Virus record (IMG/VR): IMGVR_UViG_3300017963_000188
Location: 248,001-312,000 of that record
DNA from: a virus
Length of the DNA: 64,000 bases
Strand: one strand, 5' to 3'
The notes below the pieces were generated by a model. The model was not told where the DNA came from. It saw nothing but the letters and a program-made list of their open reading frames with translations, and made no database searches. This document shows positions 38,401 through 46,700 of this stretch, in pieces. Position numbers and translations under genes: made by a program. Within the stretch, counting starts at the first letter, position 1. Each line of letters begins with the position of its first letter.

Positions 38401-39597
38401 AGTAATGGTCAGCAAAATTACGCTACGTTGTTTGCTGCTGATGTTGCTAATACAATTCGATGGTATACTCGACTTATTGACACACAATCTCCAGCAAATA
38501 GTGGTAAAATTCGTATCAAAGGTATTTCTGATTCTGCTTTTGCTGCTGGTGTTTACACAGGGGATTTGGTAGCAGACCATTCAGGTGGGGCTGTGGTTTT
38601 GATGAAAGTTCCTGGTGTGACAGGGTGGCTTGATTTGGGTCGTTATGATGGAGATCCAAATTCTGATAAGACTCAAGATTACTATGGTTGTTTAACATTT
38701 GCTTTTTACACTCAGGATATACAAACAGGGGTAGGTACCACATATGGTATAGCTCTTGATACTGATTCTGAAAAGATATATTGGGCTGATAGTAGTAGTG
38801 GGGATATTAAACGATCTGATTTTGATGGTAGTAACATTGAAACCATTCATACAGGACTTGGATCTCTTCGAGGTATTGCCATTGATGCAAATGGTGGAAA
38901 ACTCTATTGGGTTGATTTCACTGGTTTCATCTATCGTTCAAATATAGATGGATCAAATATTGAGACAATAATCTCAGGGTTGTCTTTTCCCAGATGTCTT
39001 GCTCTAGATATAGATGCAGGTAAGTTGTATTATGGGGGTAATGGTGGGATAAAACGATCCAATCTGGATGGCTCTGATATTGAAGATATTATCATTATAG
39101 GGACTGTAGGTGGGTTGTCTCTAGATACAAATGCCGAGAAAGTGTATTGGTTTGATATTCTTGGCACAAAGAAAATCCTACGAGCCAATCTTGATGGTAG
39201 TTCGGTGGAGGTTCTTGTAGATTATGGGATTGACCCTACTGGTATTGCTGTTGATGCTGCTGGAGGGAAAATATATTGGGTTGATACTACAGGCACAGAT
39301 TATGTTAAACGTGCTAACCTAGATGGTTCTGATATTGAAGATGTTATAGGTCTAGGGAGTCAGAACCCTACTGCTATAGTTTTAGATGTTTCTGATAATA
39401 TTATGTATTGGGCAGAGGATTCCAGTAGTAAGATCCGAAGAGCCAACATGGATGGTTCAGGTATTTATAGTTATAACACTGAATTCTACACTCAAGATAA
39501 TGGTGATGGGGGATGCCCTATTGCTATTAGGATAGGTTTCATCAAAGATGGTACGGGTGAAAACCATGAGGTTGAATCCATTGAATGGTTACCATAA
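35455..39597 (+). CDS. 1380-aa fibre protein with two inserted YWTD beta-propellers
   Basis: Starts MPTKVDPGTLAIGNGKAAQD at an ATG overlapping the previous stop. Residues 1-330 are a head shared with the next protein. About 340-430 is an intact family S beta domain. From about 630 a second S domain begins (TSATANFTSGDTGRTILISS) and is interrupted by a six-bladed YWTD propeller (about 657-908) before it resumes (YDGSYKATYVSSTQITVEPD). A jelly-roll-like part follows. A second six-bladed propeller lies at about 1089-1342, inserted in the last domain and flanked by FYTQD on both sides (residues 1084-1088 and 1344-1348). The protein ends IRIGFIKDGTGENHEVESIE plus WLP. A receptor-binding role is inferred. 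Confidence 0.8.
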   Translation: MPTKVDPGTLAIGNGKAAQDSVSVSSLDFAHVVDFQAALSGHLNDPIGAHPATAISTQDTYGKFDWTHVEGSLNELSDLMPDLINTLGQEQEGVPNSGVPYWGTLEDTYDRIGTTQSGGFTCTTANHAHASWSGGNQGGTPGNWLVETHCLLQSSITTFDLSGILYPADRGYLVLLYAKNGVFDNTVNTIEVGELDLEANFSESYRRVPNYQQPNYVGVDTHDSGPDIFTLTYRLPALKEYSAGTPYEPYDFNYLQFQLAYFSVSIDLTLSPFNIGVDVDFGSLKLFHFKTYSNVATADYSASNLYGSHGKYDIYSEVDPGLPVIGTPGTDYIVEPTFPVGTETPPGGSYNCDLASPNDFTSASAVFAGDATDRGKILTVTGSVNGNNGDYQILVEDTTTHVKVYPDFPGSLPETTLNFSISAPNIFRLSGIYHYGSDNGFWLKSSIAGAVSGLWNLSYLTGVESDSKVSSGYLSDKSPLKYDLTDFGAGTREIPYHLLDNNDAINPTDGWDLSKGNGPGQSDDAEYIGVLISGSSGGGVSDDAKVKNTIRTPFALTELDAITQTGNKILTNAYEQIITGRSQIEDFTTELFRYHFDVAQDENTDLFEHERYPLVPYTRATPNIGNDGVVSSTNTLTSATANFTSGDTGRTILISSVKLYWSDSTANKIQRSNIDGSSVEDVVTGIGDAAGLALDINGGKIYWANATDQKVQRANFDGSSIEDLVTGLGTKVFAVALDLAVGKMYWADSDADKIQRSNLDGSDVEDVVLTGVGNLQSLALNHNLQKVYWSDQGTSKIQRANFDGSDVEDVITGASGPNNIAFDYTEGKMYWTETAGNSIRKANFDGSSAVNVLTGLSWPRGMAINVEERKIYWFDGSTNNLRQTDFDGSYLLTLNSGISNMPHIAYYDNPVYDGSYKATYVSSTQITVEPDWPTHIETSVSWYFPTVWDSDLALGSHIQNELQVLDGKLVYPQTNFTAGYYPSNGQQNYATLFAADVANTIRWYTRLIDTQSPANSGKIRIKGISDSAFAAGVYTGDLVADHSGGAVVLMKVPGVTGWLDLGRYDGDPNSDKTQDYYGCLTFAFYTQDIQTGVGTTYGIALDTDSEKIYWADSSSGDIKRSDFDGSNIETIHTGLGSLRGIAIDANGGKLYWVDFTGFIYRSNIDGSNIETIISGLSFPRCLALDIDAGKLYYGGNGGIKRSNLDGSDIEDIIIIGTVGGLSLDTNAEKVYWFDILGTKKILRANLDGSSVEVLVDYGIDPTGIAVDAAGGKIYWVDTTGTDYVKRANLDGSDIEDVIGLGSQNPTAIVLDVSDNIMYWAEDSSSKIRRANMDGSGIYSYNTEFYTQDNGDGGCPIAIRIGFIKDGTGENHEVESIEWLP
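37423..38180 (+). repeat. Six-bladed YWTD propeller 1 of the 1380-aa protein
   Basis: Six consecutive blades starting KLYWSD, KIYWAN, KMYWAD, KVYWSD, KMYWTE and KIYWFD. Each is followed by an [IL]-[QR]-[RK]-x-[ND]-[FIL]-DGS strand and an IALD/LALD-type strand. The spacing of 38-42 residues per blade matches LDL-receptor class B repeats. Confidence 0.85.
38704..38718 (+). repeat. Left copy of a short FYTQD direct repeat flanking propeller 2
   Basis: tttTACACTCAggat here and ttcTACACTCAagat at 39484-39498 both encode FYTQD. They bracket the second propeller exactly. The DNA copies differ at two bases of 15 within the codons. Confidence 0.65.
38725..39480 (+). repeat. Six-bladed YWTD propeller 2 of the 1380-aa protein
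   Basis: Begins with the TYGIALDT strand, then blades KIYWAD, KLYWVD, KLYYGG, KVYWFD, KIYWVD and IMYWAE, each with a DGS strand. It ends after the third strand of blade six. Its ends are therefore permuted relative to propeller 1. Confidence 0.85.
39484..39498 (+). repeat. Right copy of the FYTQD direct repeat
   Basis: Encodes FYTQD at residues 1344-1348, just before NGDGGCPIAIRIGFIKDG. The equivalent place in the 1387-aa protein reads YYTQDNGLGEYPIAIRIG, so the right copy is the conserved original and the left copy is extra. Confidence 0.65.
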
Positions 39598-39609
39598 TGA
39601 GGTATTTCG

Positions 39610-42600
39610 ATGCCAACTAAAGTAGATCCAGGTACTCTTGCCATAGGTAGTGGTAAGGCTGCTCAAGATAGTATTTCAGTATCTTCTCTTGATTTTGCTC
39701 ATTTGATTGATTTTCAAGCAGCTTTGTCAGCTCACGTCAATGACCCTGATGGGGCTCATCCAGCTTCTGCTATTTCGGTGCAGGATGTTTACGCAAAATA
39801 TGATGGTGTGAATGCTGAAATCGTGTTTGATGAAATTTCTGATCTTGTTCCAGATTACCCTAATGCTATTGGTGAAAGTCGATCAGTTCCAAATTCGGGA
39901 GTGCCTGATTGGGGTGTTTTGGATACATACTCTAAGACAGGTGGTTTCACTTGTGATACAGCAAATCATGGTCATACATCGTGGGGTGGTGGGAATCAAG
40001 GAGGCACCCCAGGGGATTGGATAGCAGAGACTCATTGTTTGATTCCTGATACAGTCACAGGCTGTGTAATTACAGGTACACTGTACCCTGCTGATAGAGG
40101 ATACCTTGTGCTATTGTATGCTACAAAGGGTGTGTTTGATAATAGTGGGGATACAATAGAAGTTGGAAAGCTGAATCTAGCTTCTAATTTTGATGAGCTT
40201 CGTAGACGAAACCCTGCTGTGGGATACCAACAACTTGATTACACAGCTTCTGAAAATCATTGGGACCCTGGCACAGATATATTTTCACTAACGTATCGTC
40301 TTCCAATGCTAAAGGAATATGATGCTGGAGTACCTTATACTACATATGATTTCAATTATCTTCAGTTCCAATTAGCTCGATACACAGCCACATTGGATTT
40401 GACGGCTACTCCATTTGATATTGGTACTGATGTAGATTTTGGATCTCTTAAATTGTTCCATTTCAAGTCATATACAAATGTGGCTGGAGCTAATTACAGT
40501 GCTTCAAATCTGTATGGGTCACATGGGAAATTGGATATTTATTCTGACACTTCACCAGCAGCTCCAACTTTAAATGAAGCTGGTGGTGAGGTATTAATCA
40601 ATGCTGCATATCCTTTGGGTACAGAAACAACGTCAGTAGTAGCAAATGCTGACCTCACAACTCCGAACAATCTGGCTGCTGGTACAGCAATCTTTGCTGG
40701 AGATTCTACAGACCGTGGCAAGATACTTACCATTACAGGTTCTAGTCAGGGGAACAATGGTACTTACCAAGTTTTGAATGAGGTAGACGCCTCGAATGTC
40801 AAGGTATACCCTAATTTCCCTGGCACATTGCCTGATACAGTGACACCACAAGTGCAGATAGAAGGTGCTAATGTAGTACGTCTTTCAGGAATAGCACATT
40901 ATGGTCCTGATAATGGTTTTTATGTAGACCAGACTTTTATCACCACTCCAGATTTTTGGAATAATTCATACCTAACCAGTGATGTGGCTGATCCAAAAGT
41001 GTCTTCGGAGTATTTAAGTGATAAGTCACCTCTGAGTTATGACTTTAGTGATTTCGGAGTTGTTGTAAAAGACATACCTTACCATTTGGATCTTTCTTCT
41101 GTTAGTTTGAGTAAAGGAGATGGACCAGCAATAGATACTTCTGCTAGTCATCGAGCTACATTCATAAGTCAAGAATCTTTAGTAGTAAGAAAGGGTGGTA
41201 GTTCCTATTTGTCTAGAGTATCACATATAGTACGTTCTCCTTTCACCACAATGCAAGATTACAGCTCAAATCCAGTTGGTATCCTTTTGGTAGACGTTTA
41301 TGGGCAAGAAATATCTAGTAAAATGAAAGAAGAATTTTACACAGAGCAGTATAGATATGATCTTGGTACAGATCTCTTAGAGTTCATCAAGTATCCAATA
41401 ATTCCTTATGATCGTAGTGCTCCAAATTTTGGGGATGATGGTGTTGTTTCAGGGTCAAATACCTTTACTTCAGCTACAGCTAGTTTTACTTCAGCAGATA
41501 CTGGTAGAATAATAAATATTGCTAAAAGGCCAAAATTATATTGGACTGACCGTCAGGATGACCAAATTCAAAGATCTAATCTTGATGGAGCATTTGTCGA
41601 GACCGTGTATTCATGGGGACAGAATCCAAATGGTATAGCTTTAGATACTGTTAATGGTAAAATTTACTGGGCTGATTTTAATTACCAAGAAGTAAAGAGA
41701 ATGAATTTTGATGGTAGTGGTTTTGAGACAGTATGGTCGGGACAGCAAGTATATAAAATAGCACTTGATGTAGATGCTGGTAAAATTTATTACTCAGACA
41801 GAGGAGACCATTGGATAAAACGAGCAAATATGTCAGATGGTTCTAGTAAAGAAAGTCTTATTAATTATGATGATGTCGATTGTGTGTTTCTTGATATCGA
41901 TGCAGGTAAAATATACTATACTACAGGAAGCCCAGGATTAAATACCATCTCTAGAGCTAATATGTCTGATGGTTCTAGTATTGAAGTTTTGTATACTGTA
42001 ACCAGTCCTGAATGGATACCTGATTTTGCTTTTGACTTAATACATGGATATATTTATTTTACAGTTATTGGTCCTTCAGGTAGAATTATGCGGTGTGATT
42101 TGGATGGTTCAAATGATGTCACAATAACACCATCAGTAATGGCTTACAATATTGAAATTGATGTTGATGGTGGTAAGTTATATTGGAGTGATGTGACTTC
42201 CAATGTCATTAAATGGAGTGACTTGGATGGTTCTAATATTGAAAGTATTATTTCAGTGACATCAGGGTCCGAATCTGTGAGGGATATGGCTCTGATGTTG
42301 GAATCTTCTTTTGAGAGTTATACTGCTACTTATGTCAATGGTACTGAAATAAGTGTGAGTCCCGATTGGCCTTCAGTAGATGGTGTTATGCGGGAATGGA
42401 GATTTCCAGTGCAATTTGATTCAGATGCAGATCTTTCAACATTCACACAAAAAGAACTTCAAGTTGCATCTGGGCAATTAGTAGTGCCAGAAAATGATTA
42501 CACCGCAGGTTGGGCTTTACCAAGTGCTGGTCAGTTTGATTATAGTGGTTTAGCAGGTGGGGACCCTGCTGATACAATTCGATGGTATACAAGACTTTTT

Positions 42601-43773
42601 GACACTGGAGGACCTACTAATGTAGGTAGATTCCGAATTAAAGGTATACATCAAAAAGATTTTGGAGTGACTGGGCCTTTCACTGGTGATTTACCTACAG
42701 ATCATGAAGGTGACACTATATCTGGTGAGGGTGGATCAGTAGGGGGTGGTGTAGTTGTTTTGGTGAAAATACCTGGTGTGACAGGTTGGTTGGATCTAGG
42801 TCGTAGTAATGGTGATCCTAACATTGATAAGACAAAAGATTACTATGGATGTCTGGTTCAGTCTAACCAAATTGAGAATCTGGTAGATGGTCTTACAGAT
42901 TCAAATGCCATAGCTCTTGATATAAATGCTAGTAAGATGTATTGGACTGACACAGTAACTTCAAAAATACAACGATCTGACCTTGATGGATCGAATGTTG
43001 AAGATATTTACACAGCATCAGATGCTTGGGGTATTGCTCTGGATACTAATGCTGATAAAATGTACTTCACTAGTCCAGGCGCAAATAAGATTAGAAAAGC
43101 AGACCTAGATGGTAGTAATGTAGAAGATTTAGTAGATACTGGGTCAGGATTGCCTACAAGTATTGCTTTGGATATCAATGCTGGTAAAATGTATTGGATC
43201 AGTTTTGGACCTCCAAATCATATCTATCGAGCAAATTTAGATGGCTCAATGGTAGAAACTCTTGTATCAAATATTGGTGCTAATCCTTATGGTATAGCAT
43301 TAGATGTGGATGCTGGATATATGTATTGGTCTGATACAGCAGAGAGTTATATTAGACGAGCTGATTTGGATGGTTCTTTTGTAGATATCGTGGTGGAAGA
43401 TGCTTTGAGTCCAAATGGAATAGCTCTTGATCTAGAAGAAGGGAAGATTTATTGGCAAGGTCTGAGTCAAATCAATAGATGTGACCTTGATGGTTCTAAT
43501 AGGGAAGATTCTATAACACCCAGAGGATTGACTAAAGGGAAAGGTTTGGCTTTGGATACGGATTCTCGTAAGATATACTGGACCAATTATAATCACCATA
43601 AGATACAAAAGACAAGTATGGATGGTATGAGCATATATACTTACACTACAGATTATTACACTCAAGATAACGGTTTGGGAGAGTATCCCATTGCTATTAG
43701 GATAGGTTTAATAAAAGATGGTTATGGTTACTGGAATGACGTGGTAACTATCGAATGGCTACCGTATACATAA
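39610..43773 (+). CDS. 1387-aa fibre protein with two YWTD propellers, paralogue of the previous
   Basis: Starts MPTKVDPGTLAIGSGKAAQD, nearly identical to the start of the 1380-aa protein. The head and jelly-roll parts align along the length (for example QGGTPGDWIAETHCL against QGGTPGNWLVETHCL, and LYGSHGKLDIYS against LYGSHGKYDIYS). An intact family S domain lies at about 345-435. A split S domain holds propeller 1 (about 642-900), resuming at ESYTATYVNGTEISVSPDWP. Propeller 2 (about 1087-1350) sits in the last domain before YYTQDNGLGEYPIAIRIG. The left FYTQD copy found in the 1380-aa protein is absent here. The heads are conserved while the propeller surfaces differ, which is expected if the propellers contact variable host receptors. 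Confidence 0.8.
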   Translation: MPTKVDPGTLAIGSGKAAQDSISVSSLDFAHLIDFQAALSAHVNDPDGAHPASAISVQDVYAKYDGVNAEIVFDEISDLVPDYPNAIGESRSVPNSGVPDWGVLDTYSKTGGFTCDTANHGHTSWGGGNQGGTPGDWIAETHCLIPDTVTGCVITGTLYPADRGYLVLLYATKGVFDNSGDTIEVGKLNLASNFDELRRRNPAVGYQQLDYTASENHWDPGTDIFSLTYRLPMLKEYDAGVPYTTYDFNYLQFQLARYTATLDLTATPFDIGTDVDFGSLKLFHFKSYTNVAGANYSASNLYGSHGKLDIYSDTSPAAPTLNEAGGEVLINAAYPLGTETTSVVANADLTTPNNLAAGTAIFAGDSTDRGKILTITGSSQGNNGTYQVLNEVDASNVKVYPNFPGTLPDTVTPQVQIEGANVVRLSGIAHYGPDNGFYVDQTFITTPDFWNNSYLTSDVADPKVSSEYLSDKSPLSYDFSDFGVVVKDIPYHLDLSSVSLSKGDGPAIDTSASHRATFISQESLVVRKGGSSYLSRVSHIVRSPFTTMQDYSSNPVGILLVDVYGQEISSKMKEEFYTEQYRYDLGTDLLEFIKYPIIPYDRSAPNFGDDGVVSGSNTFTSATASFTSADTGRIINIAKRPKLYWTDRQDDQIQRSNLDGAFVETVYSWGQNPNGIALDTVNGKIYWADFNYQEVKRMNFDGSGFETVWSGQQVYKIALDVDAGKIYYSDRGDHWIKRANMSDGSSKESLINYDDVDCVFLDIDAGKIYYTTGSPGLNTISRANMSDGSSIEVLYTVTSPEWIPDFAFDLIHGYIYFTVIGPSGRIMRCDLDGSNDVTITPSVMAYNIEIDVDGGKLYWSDVTSNVIKWSDLDGSNIESIISVTSGSESVRDMALMLESSFESYTATYVNGTEISVSPDWPSVDGVMREWRFPVQFDSDADLSTFTQKELQVASGQLVVPENDYTAGWALPSAGQFDYSGLAGGDPADTIRWYTRLFDTGGPTNVGRFRIKGIHQKDFGVTGPFTGDLPTDHEGDTISGEGGSVGGGVVVLVKIPGVTGWLDLGRSNGDPNIDKTKDYYGCLVQSNQIENLVDGLTDSNAIALDINASKMYWTDTVTSKIQRSDLDGSNVEDIYTASDAWGIALDTNADKMYFTSPGANKIRKADLDGSNVEDLVDTGSGLPTSIALDINAGKMYWISFGPPNHIYRANLDGSMVETLVSNIGANPYGIALDVDAGYMYWSDTAESYIRRADLDGSFVDIVVEDALSPNGIALDLEEGKIYWQGLSQINRCDLDGSNREDSITPRGLTKGKGLALDTDSRKIYWTNYNHHKIQKTSMDGMSIYTYTTDYYTQDNGLGEYPIAIRIGLIKDGYGYWNDVVTIEWLPYT
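41533..42310 (+). repeat. Six-bladed YWTD propeller 1 of the 1387-aa protein
   Basis: Blades start KLYWTD, KIYWAD, KIYYSD, KIYYTT, YIYFTV and KLYWSD. Most have an RSNLDG, RANMSDG or RCDLDG strand. Blades three and four carry an inserted Ser (NMSDGSS). The ends are cut at the same strand as propeller 1 of the 1380-aa protein. Confidence 0.8.
42870..43660 (+). repeat. Six-bladed YWTD propeller 2 of the 1387-aa protein
   Basis: Starts with the SNAIALDI strand, then blades KMYWTD, KMYFTS, KMYWIS, YMYWSD, KIYWQG and KIYWTN. It ends with TSMDGMSIYTYTTDYYTQD. It has the same permutation as propeller 2 of the 1380-aa protein. Confidence 0.8.
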
Positions 43774-43785
43774 GGATGTTTAGGC

Positions 43786-46700
43786 ATGGCAACATTCAAC
43801 GACCATTTCAAAGATCTCTTAAATCTTGTTGCCAAGAGAGTTTTGGGTCGGGAGCACACTTCTGATATTCCTATTGACTTGGAAGGAGCCTATCGTCCCT
43901 ACAATCAAATAACTCCATTTGATAAGATTGAAGATACAGGTCTTAGTGAATTTAAGTATACTTCTGGTATCAGGAAGTCAAACGCTACTCAGCCAGAAGT
44001 TAATCTTTTCAGTTTTTCTGATAATATTTCTGATAATGCTCAAGGACGTATTGCTACTATTTACGGTATTAAAGAAGTAAGCTATTCAGATACTGATGGT
44101 AGTGACGTTGGGTATGTAGCTGATAACTACAGATTCATTCACAGGACGTTTGATTTCCCTGACCAGGGGGTCAGTGCTGGGGATGTTATGTTTGTGCCTC
44201 TGACAGGTAGATTCTACGTCTCAGATGCAGTTATTACAGGAGATCCACCTAATACTGGACTTCAATTTCCTGTAGATACTTTTTCAGAGCCTACATTCAC
44301 ATTTGGTTCAGATATTGATGTTCTGATTCTTCAGAGAAATGCTGTTCAACTTTTCACTGTATCTGGACCCAATGTAGAAGTAGGTCGAGAACAAACCTTT
44401 TTTATGGTTACTCCTGATGTGGTTCAAAACCCAAGTCCTTATCTTGCTGACTTAAATTTGCTATCTCCAAAACGTCTACGTCCCTTGATGCCTCATAGGA
44501 AGAGTACCAAGATTGATTCAATCTTCACAAAAGGAGTGTTGGGTCTCAAATCAGATTGGGATTTTATGCTGGTTCTTTATCCAGATGATGGTGCTGGAAA
44601 TCCAGATTACACAAAACCAATCATAGGACCGAGACCTATAATCGATAGCTCTATCTCTGATGAACAGGAAATGATTATTGACCATATGAATGGTTCTGTT
44701 CATTTTACAGTGCCTCCACGTCCAGGAGATGAAATCAATCCAAATGCTGTGACCGGAGCACCCCTGAAACTGTGGGCTATCTTTGCTACCATAACAATGG
44801 GCACTAGTGTATCTCAGACAAATTCAAATAGTCTTGTTCGAGGTGTCAGTGATTTCAACCCAGTATTGGTTGATGATAAAACAAGCACCCCTTCATATTT
44901 CAGATATGACCAGAATAGAAAGATTTGGTCGTTATTTTCAGGAGAAAAATATCTAGAAACAGATCCAGCAAATCAACCAGCTCAAGGGTTTGAGGTTGGT
45001 GAGCTAGGAGTAGAGAAAACCAACAGAGCAGGTTTCAGATTAAATCCAGAGAATGAAACTTGGGAAGTGTGTTCTATCCCTTCTGATTCTGATTTCATAC
45101 CGTTACGACTCACTTCAGGAGAAGTTGGGGGTACTCATCCTGGTATCAGTGTGGACGCTCCAGGATATACAGGTGGTTTCTTTTATAACAGTGGTGAAGA
45201 TAGATGGGGTTTGGATAAAGACCTATACATGGTTACTGCTGTTGAGGAATTAGGTTCTGATTCTTTACCTAATAGTTCGAATGTGAAAGTGGCTGTGTCT
45301 GGTAATTTTGCATATATTATCAGGAATGTGTCTGGTGATGGGTTCCTTTATGTATATGATATATCAGATCCTAATGCTATTGTTATGAGAGATTCTGAAG
45401 TTGTTGCAGGTCGTGAATTTCTAGACATAGATATATCTGGAACCAATGTTTTTGTCCTTATAACAAATGAAATTCAAGTCTACAATGTTTCAAATCCAGA
45501 TAGTATCTCATTGACAGATGGGTACCCTGCTGGTTCAGATGTGTATTTCCAAAGATTAAAAGTAATTGGTGATTATGTTTATGTTGTTGTACTATCATAC
45601 TTTACAGAATTATTCAATTGGGGATCTAGTCTATGGGTTCTTGATTTTAATGTGACAACGGCAGATGAACTCACTTATAGAGATGATGCTAATGTTCTTG
45701 GTCCACATGATCCACCTGGTCCTGGTTATGTGTCAGTGACAACAACTGATGTTTCTATAATAGCTACTATGATGTATAAAGAAGTTTTGTATACAATTGA
45801 TGTCACAGATCCAGATTCTGTATCTGTTCTTGATAGCGTTGTTGTTACAGATGGAACAGAAGTTGATGTTGAAAGAGACATAGTTGCAGTGTTATGTCCT
45901 GATGAATCTATAGATACTTTGAGGTTGTTTGATATTTCCAATCCGTCTTCCATACAAGTTAGAGATACTACAACATCTGGTTTGGATTCACCTGTTGATG
46001 TGATTGTTTCTCGTGGATATGTTTGGGTAGCTAATAGTGGTGATATGACACTTCTCAAATTTAGTGCTGTGAATCCTCTTAATATTGTGTTAGATAATTC
46101 ATATATCCAAACAGGTAATGGATTACTAGATCTAGATCTTAATAATAGTAAATTAGCTGTGTTAACAAGTAGTCCAACTACTGATATTCTGAAAATTTAT
46201 AATGAAATAAATACACAAGTACAGTTCCATCAAATAATATCTTCTTCAATTGATACTGATTATCTTGATTCTGAAACGGCAGTCATTGAAGATTTGACTG
46301 CAACAATAGTCAGGACAAATACTATTGATGGTGGCAGTTCTTTATTGTCTGTAGATGCTAATACTGAAATAACAGGTTCACTAATAACTAATGGTGTGAC
46401 CAATTCTGGTATTGTGCGGAGTTCTGATTCTAATATACCAATCCAAGGAAGTGCTACTGGGTCATATTCATCTAGTCAGATAGTAGGTTCTCAGCTCGCT
46501 CCTTGGGGTGTTGATATCGATTACACTACTGGTAAAGTCTATTGGGCCAGTTATGGTAGATCTTCTGGGCAAGATATCATTCAAAGAGCTAATCTAGATG
46601 GGACGAATGTTGAAACAATAATTGGTGGCTTGCAGCAACCATATGCTTTAGAGTTAGATGTTCCTGGAGGAAAAGTCTATTGGTCTGATATGTTTACCAA

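Noticed and set aside
37423-39498. Propellers as inteins or intron-like mobile elements
   Set aside because: No splicing motifs, homing endonuclease or intron boundaries; reading frames continue through both junctions, so they are inserted domains.
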